A stretch of 64,000 nucleotides of DNA from Hypericum androsaemum (lineage: Eukaryota; Streptophyta; Magnoliopsida; Malpighiales; Hypericaceae): the NCBI GenBank assembly GCA_963995505.1, contig OZ023190.1, positions 3,924,516 through 3,988,515 of the forward strand, read 5' to 3'. Position 1 is the stretch's first letter. Each line of letters opens with the position of its first letter. The notes under the pieces are model-generated. The model did no database searches. It worked only from the letters and a program-made list of their open reading frames with translations, and was not told the DNA's origin. This document shows, piece by piece, positions 9,597 to 19,020 of the stretch. The position numbers were made by a program, and so were the translations under genes.

Positions 9597-9935
9597 TCAA
9601 AGTGCAGTAATGGGCGGAGGCACTAGTGCAACTACATCTCCAATTCCATGAGCACAAAAACTGTCCTCATCTTCACGTGAATGAGTTATGTTGCTTTCAA
9701 TGACACTTGCAAAGTGGTAGATGCCATAATGAGGCAATACTGTTGCCACAAATATCAACTTGAGCATCCTCGCAACAGCATATACCAAAGACTCTTCACA
9801 TTTTACAGCAGCATACATGAAAGGTGGCACAGTTTCTTTACATGCACCAATACACTTCTTCCGCACATCAAACCCTTCCATCGATCTCTTAAAGAATTCT
9901 GCAGGTTCTTGATCCTTGATAAGCCCCTGAACCAC
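9597..9935 (-). CDS. Unrecognised ORF in second non-autonomous element
   Basis: A 112-codon minus-strand ORF near the 3' end of the element, with FDVRKKCIGACKETVPPFMY and DVVALVPPPITAL. No domain is recognised. Downstream in the same orientation it runs towards the palindromic pre-LTR region. Another ORF of similar character (9944-10198) lies directly upstream, so both may be parts of one broken frame. Confidence 0.3.
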   Translation of the reverse strand: MVQGLIKDQEPAEFFKRSMEGFDVRKKCIGACKETVPPFMYAAVKCEESLVYAVARMLKLIFVATVLPHYGIYHFASVIESNITHSREDEDSFCAHGIGDVVALVPPPITAL

Positions 9936-10176
9936 TAATTCTTTCAGACATGGGGGCCATGTCTTAACATAGAGCCATTGATCAACTTTCTTTTAAAAAT
10001 TTTAAAAACATATGCACCATTCCAATTAACTTTCTCATAACCACTCTCTAGTTCGAATAGAACCTTGACCTCAAGGTTCAGATCAGAACATGACCAGTTT
10101 CCCTCGTGCAAATCTCGGATGCAAGTTATCTTTATCCTGTCAATAGCTTCCACCACTCTTGTAGCAAACTTATACT

Positions 10177-11205
10177 CTATGTGCAATCCTCTATACAATC
10201 TTGAACATTGTACAATGGTGTTCTTGATTCAGGTAACCAGTTATCCATTATATCCTTCTCTTGCTCACTGGCCAAACGGAAGCAATAGCCAACTCCAACT
10301 GCCAACCACTGTATCCTTTGCTGTAGATTCAGCGTTCCTCTAGAATTCACATATGTTCTTGTAATGTCATAGCCTTTAACTTCCTTCACATGGGACAGAC
10401 ACAATAGTGGAACTTGGTCAGCTCCACCTTTTGCATTATTATCAACCATGTTCCCCACCAATTCAACCATCACACCTCTAACTTTCAAATGCAGAATTTG
10501 TAACTTCCAAATTCTCAATTGGAAGGTCACTAAAGGAATCCAATACTTGCGTTCAAAATAGTGTGACTTGGAAACAAGGAATCTAAGCTTCAAGCCTCCT
10601 GGGTCAAAGACATGTACAGTCATCAGCTCCATCTCAAACGCAGCAGTTTCCATCTGCCATGATGGTCTCGAATCCTGCAAAATCTTAACAGATGATACAT
10701 TTATAGGAGATTTTAGATCTGCAGCAGTCATTTTCGAACCTGAAACTGCTCTTTTTCCTCTACCATCAGTAACCTCTTCTGTGTCTAATACACCAAGTAC
10801 ATCCAGTTTTGTCTTGAGCACAAAAAATTGCAGATATGCTGGAAAGTGCAGATTGTGAGCCTGCTGTCCAGCAAAAAGTTGGTTTGGAATCCCTACAAAG
10901 AACACTTGTGTTCCTGTCCTTCTATTTCCACAAAATTGTTGATGTGACAGTGAGCTTCTATCAAGCGAAAAGATTTTTATTACTCTGTTGTCTGCATTCT
11001 TGTATGTGATCCTACTGGTCATGTCAACAACTCCAACTTCCTTCGCCCGAGACAAACTTAATTGCAGAGCTTGGCATGCTTTAGATTCTGCAACGTCATC
11101 AAATACTCCAAAAATATATGCACCGTGCTCTTCATATCTATCAAATGGCCATACATTCTTTGGATGTACCTTTGATCGCCATCTAGGCCATATTTTTCAT
11201 AAGTG
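10177..11205 (-). CDS. Unrecognised long ORF in second non-autonomous element
   Basis: A minus-strand frame open from about 11,205 to 10,177 (first internal ATG about 11,055, 292 codons). It begins with IWPRWRSKVHPKNVWPFDRY and GAYIFGVFDDVAESKACQ. In the same frame, one stop codon away, lies the ORF at 11197-11454, so an ancestral ORF of about 430 codons is likely. I do not recognise the product. It contains no zinc knuckle, D-S/T-G or Y-x-D-D motif. By position it corresponds to the gag/host-derived ORF of the first element but is not similar in sequence by eye. Confidence 0.4.
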
Positions 11206-11460
11206 TTGTTGAATTTGATGTTGGAAACACTCAGATATCACCTTGGAAGTGGCCATCTTCATCTCGTCACGAGTAGAGCTAAATTTATCTGTTAAGTTTT
11301 GGGCTGGCTCTGTTCTCGGATTTTCATTAAGTCCGTCTCGCCCATTTGTCATTCGTAACTCATCATCTTTCTCTCCCAACTGAGGCCCATCTGCCTCTAA
11401 CACCGGCCCAGTGACCACATTATCCTCCTTGTTTGAAACCTCAGCCCATAACACTCACTC

Positions 11461-12280
11461 GTGAGTGAAGATTGAAAAGTGGGAGGCTCTCCCGACTCAC
11501 CCGTGTCGTCACTCGCGCTTGGCGAGGTTGAGGAAGGAGGTGAGGTCAGCTACCCCATTCTGAATGACCCCTGCTGTTCAGGTCCCATCAAAAAAGGTAA
11601 TTTCACTTACCTTTTCAACCGTCTCTTTTTCCTTTTCTCGTGAATCGCCCTTTCAACTTGCTTTCTTTTTAAAAGGTACTTCACTTGCTTTTGACTTCTA
11701 AGCTAACGGGTGAAACTCGAGAAAAATTCAAAACCATATGCTAATGAAATAGATATTCTAAAAAAAAGCATAAATCCAATAATAAATTTTTTATTGAGAA
11801 AGATAGATAAAAGGTATCTACATTTTTATTGCCGAACACACAGAACAACATATCATGAGAAATGTTACAAAGAATGCGCTGGAGTACCCCATACAGAGAG
11901 TTTGCGGGAGAAAGTTTATCCAAGACAATGTTTAGACATTTTTACCAAGCCAAGCCAACGTCAAAACATTAAATTTTCGCACAAAAATAGTCGTTTACAT
12001 TAAAGAGGAAAATAATCTCCTCCGCCCCTTGCTACATTACACCATCCAAATCACAAATTATCATCAAAATCATAGAAACCACACAAAGAATTATTCAGAC
12101 AAGAGCCAAACTCTAAATATAAGGCTTCACCCAAACAGCAAATGTTCTCCCTTGACAATATGCAGAAAAACAAACACACACTTATCCCGCCCATTACAAT
12201 TTCTGAGAATGAACATTCCAGGTTAGCTGACCCAGGATTAAGCAGACAATTTTCTTTAGGAGTTGGAAACCGATTTGCTA
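11461..12280. other. Spacer, no gene recognised
   Basis: Contains an inverted-repeat-like cactcactcgtgagtg near 11,452 and otherwise AT-rich sequence up to the tail of unit E. Short ORFs on both strands look random. Confidence 0.4.
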
Positions 12281-12284
12281 AATT

Positions 12285-13404
12285 ATTGGACTTAGGCTCT
12301 CTATATACGGATGAGCCTTGCCAAAGAAGTTGACGAAGGGCATCTTTGTTGTTGTATTTTCCTTGATACCGTACAATATAACCTCATCGCGTTTCAACTG
12401 AACGAGCAGCCGCAAGTCGTCGTCATCATCCTTCTGTCATCCGACAACACCAAGTATGGTGTAATAATAGTCCTCATCATTAGAGTAAGATTCATAAATA
12501 TCCGCTATCGCATGGATTAGATTAGCCTTGTACTTGACGAGCCACTTGGAGCAGTCCTTATCCATTTCATATACGACCACAGATGTCGAAGGATGAAATT
12601 GTCTTGCAACTATGTAGAGTTTCCCCTTGCATTGCCCCAGATAGGGAAAATTCTTAGAATAACAGCTGCCGCAGAGATCATCCTCCGCTTTCATGGTAAC
12701 GATGTCAAACCGTTGTTCGTCCACTTCAAAGCGGACCAAGTTCTGATGATCAGCACAGAGCCAGTAAATGGAGCCATTACAGAAGACACCATTACTGAGG
12801 GAAGAAACTATGAATGATCCTTTAGGACTTACAGATGACCATGATCGAGAGTTCGAGGAGTAGAAAAGAATTCTGAGAGTCAATGGAGTATTATGGGAAC
12901 AGATCATTCCGGGAACATATACAACGCTGAAATGCGGCGACCTCGAACAAAGGGTCAAAAGCGAGGTTAAGACCAAACTCCATAAACATCTGCCAAAGGG
13001 GGTGGTGGAATAGATGAGAACTTGGTGGTGGGGTTGCAAACAAAGTAATCTTCCAAATGGTGAATCTCATGAAAGTGGGAGGCAGCACAGAGAATAAGAC
13101 CGTTGCAGGATTGGATTATTGTAACTGATCTTTTCATGAATGCAAGAGAAGGTGAAAATACCAAACGTGCACCATCAACCCAATCAAAACCATAGCTATT
13201 GGTTGAGTTGGGAAAAAAGAAACCTGAGACAGAAAGGGAACGGAAGTTCCTGCTGCTGTGGGTGTGGGAGAAGTGACAACTCGAAATGAGGTGAAGCCAG
13301 GGCTTGGAAACGCACTTGAATCTTACAAGAGACCTCACCGGCAGGCGTAGCAGGATCTCGATCAGCAGATATTCATTCCCTGCAATCTTCTCTGCTAATG
13401 TCAT
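12285..13404 (-). pseudogene. F-box/FBA unit E, full length with indels
   Basis: A minus-strand unit with ATG at 13404 and a good F-box (AEKIAGNEYLLIEILLRLP, VRSLVRFKCVSKPWLHLISS), CNGLILC, and CNPTTKFSSIPPPP with one K missing. The F-box frame stops at about 12,967. The region encoding EFGLNLAFDP lies in a second frame, and the rest (12437-12950) in a third: SRSPHFSVVYVPG, YSSNSRSWSS, NGSIYWLCADHQNLVRFEVD, GQCKGKLYIV, VVYEMDKDCSKWLVKY, YYYTILGVVG then stop. Two small indels near 12,950-12,980 thus break an otherwise well preserved gene. Tail sequence shared with the other units extends to about 12,285. After unit A this is the best preserved unit. A sequencing error cannot be ruled out. Confidence 0.75.
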
Positions 13405-13489
13405 GGATACGGATTCAAGGAGATGGGATACTGGTCTCGGATGCTGGATAACTGGTCTCGGATGTTGGATAATACTGATGGCCTGAAGA

Positions 13490-14980
13490 CAGATCTAAGG
13501 TGGAATTGGGATAATTGGTGTTGGATATCGGATAGTGCTTTGGCTGTTGAGTTATCAGTACTGGGAGGAGGGTCCATTGCTTTTGATGATCTTGAATGAA
13601 ATGGGAGGGTTCAGGTCAATCAAAGGTTATAATATAAAGGCTACTGCGACTACTGCGCTGTTGTTTCCCATAATATTAAAGTAATGATGGCTGTTCCTTT
13701 TTTTTTAGAATGAAGTAAATGGCTGGTCCACTTCTCCAATATCTCATTATAAAATAGAAAAAGTACTAGGTAAGTAAGCTGTAGGATGGTCCTTCAAACT
13801 TTACCAAACATAAAATAAATAAAAAAGAATAAAGAAGGCAGTGGACAAATTTAATTAAAATGAAAATGGATTTTGATAACTTTATAAAAGAAGGGATAAG
13901 AACAAAAGACAATTAAATCAGAAAAGAAAACAGAGAATAAAACGCGGATGGATAAGAAATTGACACCAAATAAAGCAAAGGAATGAGTAAAATAAAGGGC
14001 TGTGTAGTTAACTTGGTGGAGAGGGTAAAGTTGGTTGAAGGGTTAAAGTTGTCCATTCTTCCGCCAAACCAGTAAATAAGAATAGAAAAAAACAAAGGGG
14101 TTTCACAATAATCTACTAAGGTCAGATTCTCTTTACAACTATATGTTCACTAATTTAGTTTAAGTAAATAGATTATATGTGGTAATAAATGAGAACTTCG
14201 GCATACAAGATCATTTTATAAAAGAAGTGGAAATTTCAGTGTCTCTGACCAAAAAAAAAATTAAAGAATCAATTGTTAATATAAATTGCAAGACAAGTCA
14301 ATGGTTGCTTAATCCAATTGGAGAAATTGAAAACGGCACAAGGTATCACTAAAGAGTATGAGAGCTGTAATAATAAATTAATAAGTTTGAGACCTAGCTT
14401 GATTTGTGGACATTAGAAGCATTATTCCCGTTTTATAATCTAATGGAACTGAGATAAAACTAAGTCGTGTCTTATTGAGGCTGAAACAGGAAATTGATAA
14501 GTCCCGTTCAGAGATGTTTAAATTGGTAAGAAGTTACCTTAGACTATTGTGGTTTGGATGATAACTATTTCCAATGGCAATTTAGTGAAGATAGTTCTTG
14601 ATTTTAAAAGGGAAAATCATGCAATCAAATTGTGTTCCATGACGGTCGTCAATCGATTATACAACGACCACTCATCACTATCTTCTAAAGGGCTTACGAG
14701 TGGTTGAATTGAACGAGACCTAGCTCCATCTACTATAGGCAAGACACGTTGATTACACTTCAAACTTAGCACCCTAGGATTTTATTGTGCAAGGAGGCTA
14801 CAAGGAAAAAAAAAGGGTCTTTCTAGCTTTGAAATTAAATACCCAATTCAAAAAACTACATGCTACAACTGGTTACTTATTATAAAAAACGGCGCTACAA
14901 CTGGAGTGGAGGGACCAAATTGAAATTTGGCTGACAATCTTCTTTAGGACTTGGATAAAGCCCATAAGATTATTTGCTTA
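13490..14980. other. Spacer between F-box units E and F
   Basis: Upstream DNA of unit E (to about 13,680, including the shared ggaggagggtccattgcttttgat block), then AT-rich sequence. Some stretches (around 14,100-14,800) look like decayed transposon, but no terminal repeats or coding motifs can be supported. Confidence 0.4.
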
Positions 14981-14984
14981 AATT

Positions 14985-16062
14985 AATGGACTCAGGCTCT
15001 CTGCATAGGGATGTGCCTAGTCAAAGAAGCCCACGAAGAAAAACGTTTTTGTGGTCTTTTCCATTGTTTTCAAAAACGACCCGGAACTCAACCCGGATTT
15101 TTGCCGAACTCCAGATCAACCGGTCTGACCGGTTGAACCGCCAGTCGGACCGGACCTCTTTTAAAAATAAAAATATATTTTTTATAAATTATATATGTAT
15201 AGTCGTATATGTAATTACACTCACACCTCCAAAATTAATCAAATACATGCACAAATAGAATCAAATACATGTTTTGGAAAAAAAATTTAAATTTTAGGGT
15301 TGAAAATCAGAAAGAAAATGGCAAAATTCGGTAAGTTTAAGCTCGATTTTTCACTTTTTTGCCCAAAACCTAACGAACGGGGATTTTCTGGGTCACTTTT
15401 CTGGTCCGACCAGAAAATATCCGGTTCGAAAGGTTGGCGTTCTGACCATTTTTTGACCCGTTAATCCTTCTGATTTGTGGTCCGACCGGTCAGACTGCCA
15501 TCTCGAAAACAATGGTCTTTTCCTTTACATGGTACAATATTACTGTATTGTTTTCCAACTTTATGAGTAGCCGCAAGTCGTGGTCGCCCTCCTCTCCTCC
15601 AAGGAAGCCACGAATGGGGGAATAGTTCTCAGACTCGTACCATGTACTTGACGAGCCACTCCGAGCAGTCCTTGCCCACTTCATAAACAACCAAATCGGT
15701 CGAGGGATCAAATTCACCTTATGATTCATCCACAAGGTAGAGTTTCCTTTTGCATTGCCCGAGATAAGGAAAATTATTGGTATAACGTAGGTCTCTAAGA
15801 TCATCGTCCGCGTTCATGGCAATGAATTCGAAGCATTGTTTGTCCACTTCATAGCCGATCAAGTTCCGTTGATCAGAGCAGAGCCAGTAAAGGGAGCCAT
15901 TGCAGAAGACACCATTTTGAGTATGAGCTAAGAATCCTGCTATAGGATTTTCAAGGGATGACCACGATCGGGAATTTGAAGAATACAGATGACTTCTGTA
16001 AGCGGACTGTGGTCCAATCTCCCAAGAAACACACAACACTTTGAAATGCGGTGACTTCAAAG
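14985..16062 (-). pseudogene. F-box/FBA unit F, FBA half, cut by two DNA transposons
   Basis: Minus-strand FBA half: SPHFKVLCVSWE, LYSSNSRSWSSLENP, NGVFCNGSLYWLCSDQRNL, NFPYLGQCKRKLYLVDES (15719-16050). A shifted frame follows (VVYEVGKDCSEWLVKYMV). The upstream end is the hAT insertion at 16063; the sequence resumes for about 40 bp at 18974-19020 before it is lost, so the F-box is gone. The tail is split by the MITE at 15063-15513, and the final block at 14985-15062 matches the common unit tail (ggactcaggctctctgcat). Confidence 0.75.
15063..15513. mobile_element. Mutator-like MITE (451 bp) in unit F
   Basis: Flanked by a perfect 10-bp direct repeat ggtcttttcc (15053-15062 and 15514-15523), which is F-box-unit tail sequence. 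Ends are inverted: attgttttcaaaaacg on the left against the complement of ctcgaaaacaat on the right. A TSD of 9-11 bp and short TIRs fit MULE-type elements. The interior has palindromic ggtccgaccgg and ccggtctgaccgg motifs near both ends and no coding capacity. Confidence 0.75.
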
Positions 16063-16312
16063 TAGGGGTGTGCAAATGGGATTTGGGATTCAGGATATCC
16101 CGATTTTTTTTGGTATTCGGGAGTTCGGGATCGGGATATCGGTATTTGAGATTTAATTCGGTAGCAGTTTTTGGGAAAATTTGGTAAATTTTGGGATATA
16201 CCGGTATTATACTGAAATTTACCGAATACCGAAGTACTAAATAGAAATTTGTCAGATTATAAATATAAGGAAAAAAACCCACACAGCCTCACCTCTCAGA
16301 AAGGACGCAACA

Positions 16313-18301
16313 TCTGGTCAAGAGATCAACTTTGACAAGTCTAGTGTTTGTTTTGCTAGATGGGAGACCATTCCTAATATACAGGTAATCACGGATATCT
16401 TGGGAATGAAGCAAATGGCTACAAATGACAAGTATTTAGGTCTACCTTCATTCTGGGGTAGATCCAAGCGTGAGGCTTTGAATTTCATTTTGGAAAGGAT
16501 GATCACCAGGACCACGAGCTGGAAGCAAAAGCTTCTTTCTACGGCCGGGAGGGAAGTTCTCATCAAGGCGGTTCTTTCTGCTATACCATGTTATACAATG
16601 CAATGCTTGATGTTTCCTTCTACTTTTATTGATAAGCTTAATAGCCTGGTTTCCAAGTTCTGGTGGTCGGGTGATGTGAGTATGAACAAGATCCATTGGC
16701 GTAGTTGGAGTAAACTTACTGTTTCTAAAAGATCAGGTGGCCTCGGATTTAAAGACCTTAAGGTCTTCAATACAGCTTTATTGGCCAAGCAAGTTTGGAG
16801 GTTACATTCTAACCAGACTTCTTTGTGTTTTCGGGTCCTCAAAGGTTTATATTTTCCCGATGGTGATTTATTGTGTGCTGGCCGTGGCTCCAAACCTTCT
16901 TGGGTCTGGAATAGCCTTCTTATTGGTCAAAAAGCTATTAAGGATGATGTTCTGATTAGGATTGGCAATGGTCTAACTACAAATATTTGGACTGATCCTT
17001 GGATTCCCACTTTACCTGGTTTTAAGTTGACCCCTAGGAACGTGATTCCTTGGGATATTTCTTCTGTTGCGGATCTCATCTGTTTGTCTACAGGTAGCTG
17101 GAGAACAGATTTGCTGCATAACCTTTTCAACCAAGAGGAGCAAGCTGCAATTAGCAAAATTCGAGTATGTCGGGCTGGTACTCCTGACAAAGCAATTTGG
17201 CATCACTCGGTTGATGGCTCCTTCTCTGTCAAGAAGGGTTATCAGGTTCTTAAGAACCAGGTTTGTCCTCCTTTACTTGCGAATTCTACCCACTCTGATT
17301 TACCTCTTGTGGCTGTAGGTACTTGGCAGAAACTTTGGTTGGTGGATGCTCCACCAAAAATCAAACATTTCGCATGGAGAGCTGCTCAAAATTGTCTTCC
17401 TACTGCAGCAAACTTGCACAAGAGACACTTAAACTCGTCCTCTTTATACAAAATCTGTCTCATTGCTGATGAATCTGTTGTGCATCTTTTGTTCGAATGC
17501 TCTTTTGCAAGAGCCGCTTGGTTTTGCAGCCCTCTCTCTTCCAGTTTCGACCCTATCCTTCACGTTAATTTTGGGGGCTGGCTGAAGTTTTTATTTGACA
17601 GTTTTTCTTCTGGTGGTAATAGAAGATTGTTGTCTTACGCCCTGCACTTGTGCTGGTCCATCTGGTTATGTAGAAATAAATTTATCTTTGATGGTCTAGT
17701 ACCTGATCCTCGTGGTATTGTTATCCAAGCCACTTATTTTTGTGATGAAACTTTGCAGGTTCTAGGTACTGCAGCAATTGATTCGTTGGGTTTCAACTCA
17801 ACTTCAACTTCATGGGTTGCTCCGGACGCTGGGACCTTGAAGTTCAACTGCGATGCCTCCTGGATTGAAGACTCGTCTTCCTCGGGAATTGCTACAGTTG
17901 TCAGAAACTCGGACGGCTTTCTTCTCGAAGGTCAGACCATGCGGATTTCTGCCTCCTCTTCGTTGGAGGCTGAAATTCTCGCAATTCATGCCACTGTCAA
18001 GATTATTCAACTTCGCTTTTCTCTTGTGGCTACTACAATCGAAACAGACTGCCGGCTAGCATACATCTTCTTGTCTGATCCTCACCCGAAGGTCCCTTGG
18101 CAACTGGAGACTTTGATTCTGGATCTTCGAGAAGATTTATGCTCCCTTCCTTTGTGCGAACTTAGTCTTATTAATCGTTTGCAAAACCTTGTCGCTGATT
18201 GGGTTTGTAAACTTTGTAGGCTAGGTTCTCTACCTTTGGATTGGTCTACCATCCACCCGCTCGAGCTTGATGCTCTCTTGTATTCGGATTTCCCGACTTA
18301 A
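16313..18301 (+). CDS. LINE ORF2 C-terminal part (end of RT, zf-RVT, RNase H)
   Basis: One uninterrupted frame from the LINE junction to a TAA at 18299-18301, about 662 codons. It begins after the RT catalytic core with SGQEINFDKSS and the thumb region (GLPSFWGRSKREAL, WKQKLLSTAGREVLIK). Then follow the zinc-binding domain common in plant LINEs (WLVDAPPKIKHFAWRAA, LFECSFARAAWF) and a C-terminal RNase H domain (LKFNCDASW, LEAEILAIH, ETDCRLA, which places the D-E-D residues). It lacks the endonuclease and RT palm, so it is dead on arrival, yet it shows no stops. That suggests recent insertion. Confidence 0.9.
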   Translation, partial: SGQEINFDKSSVCFARWETIPNIQVITDILGMKQMATNDKYLGLPSFWGRSKREALNFILERMITRTTSWKQKLLSTAGREVLIKAVLSAIPCYTMQCLMFPSTFIDKLNSLVSKFWWSGDVSMNKIHWRSWSKLTVSKRSGGLGFKDLKVFNTALLAKQVWRLHSNQTSLCFRVLKGLYFPDGDLLCAGRGSKPSWVWNSLLIGQKAIKDDVLIRIGNGLTTNIWTDPWIPTLPGFKLTPRNVIPWDISSVADLICLSTGSWRTDLLHNLFNQEEQAAISKIRVCRAGTPDKAIWHHSVDGSFSVKKGYQVLKNQVCPPLLANSTHSDLPLVAVGTWQKLWLVDAPPKIKHFAWRAAQNCLPTAANLHKRHLNSSSLYKICLIADESVVHLLFECSFARAAWFCSPLSSSFDPILHVNFGGWLKFLFDSFSSGGNRRLLSYALHLCWSIWLCRNKFIFDGLVPDPRGIVIQATYFCDETLQVLGTAAIDSLGFNSTSTSWVAPDAGTLKFNCDASWIEDSSSSGIATVVRNSDGFLLEGQTMRISASSSLEAEILAIHATVKIIQLRFSLVATTIETDCRLAYIFLSDPHPKVPWQLETLILDLREDLCSLPLCELSLINRLQNLVADWVCKLCRLGSLPLDWSTIHPLELDALLYSDFPT

Positions 18302-18345
18302 TTGTCGTTTTTAATATATAATATATTTTTCTTTCAAAAAAAAAA
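16313..18345 (+). mobile_element. 5'-truncated LINE in the hAT element
   Basis: Starts abruptly inside the ORF2 coding sequence and ends in a poly(A) run. A perfect 14-bp duplication, gaaaggacgcaaca, lies at 16299-16312 and 18346-18359. The 3' UTR (ttaattgtcgtttttaatat...) is shared with the copy at 27966-30419. The truncation and TSD show target-primed reverse transcription into the hAT element. Confidence 0.92.
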
Positions 18346-18359
18346 GAAAGGACGCAACA

Positions 18360-18973
18360 AGCCAACTTGGCCACACCTACGTTCTCTTCTCTCTTCTCAC
18401 CAAAAAAATCCCCTTCTCTCTCTCGACACAAACAAGGATAAACACTCCGACCAACCAACCACGACGCCTCTTCCTTCAGAGCTTCCACCGACGACTTCGG
18501 CCACCACAACCCTCGCCCACCACACCTCGTAGCCTCTCTGAGTCTCAGGCCAGCCTCGACCCTAAATTGCAAAATAAAATTAGGGTTCGAAATTTAGGGT
18601 TTTCTAATTTGGGGATTTTTTCTAATTTGGATTTCTCTTACTCTACTTGATCATCTGATATAAGTGAATGGGGAATTTCCAATGTTCTTTGCTCAGGTTG
18701 TAGAAGAGGAGTTGTAATCGTGTTTACAGCTTCGTGGAACAAAATTGATTTTCCATATTTAGTTTCACCGAACCTTTGTGTTTTGAACTTGGGAAATTTC
18801 GGGATTACAGGTAAATCCCGATCCCAGTCCCGAATTTAATTCGATATTCGGTATGATACCGAATTAAATTCGGGATCGGGATCGGGATCGGTATGTAGTT
18901 TTTTTGTATTTCGGTATTCGGGATATTCGGTATTCGGTATTTGGGATCGGAATATTCCGAATGCACACCCCTA
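18360..18973. other. Right arm of the hAT element
   Basis: A GC-richer block (18360-18560, accaaccaaccacgac...) followed by the motif-rich subterminal region with repeated ttcgg/gggatcgg units. No transposase motif is seen. The first 200 bp look like exon or 5' UTR sequence and may derive from the parental transposon or a captured gene. Confidence 0.5.
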
Positions 18974-19020
18974 CCTCAAAGGATCAAAAGCGAGGTTAAG
19001 GCCTGACACCACGGTCAATA

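Larger units (their letters stand above)
9254..11460 (-). mobile_element. Second non-autonomous LTR-type element, 5'-truncated
   Basis: A minus-strand element with a probable 204-bp 3' LTR at 9254-9457 (TGTAATGCAC... to ...CTACCAACA on the minus strand). Next to it are a purine tract (9458-9470, TAAGAGGGGGAGT on the minus strand) and the palindromic CCTTGAGGACAAGG, the same layout as the element at 390-4557. The interior has long minus-strand ORFs with no gag/pol motifs. I find no matching 5' LTR or primer site to the right, so that end is lost or the call is wrong. The right boundary is approximate. Confidence 0.55.
16063..18973. mobile_element. hAT-type element with nested LINE
   Basis: Terminal inverted repeats TAGGGGTGTGCA (16063) and TGCACACCCCTA (ends 18973), flanked by 8-bp duplications cttcaaag (16055-16062) and cctcaaag (18974-18981), 7 of 8 identical. 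This is the hAT signature. Without the nested LINE (16313-18345) and one LINE TSD copy the element is about 0.86 kb. Both subterminal regions are dense in cggtat/ttcgg and gggatcgggat motifs. No transposase is seen, so it is non-autonomous. It separates the remaining parts of F-box unit F. Confidence 0.85.
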
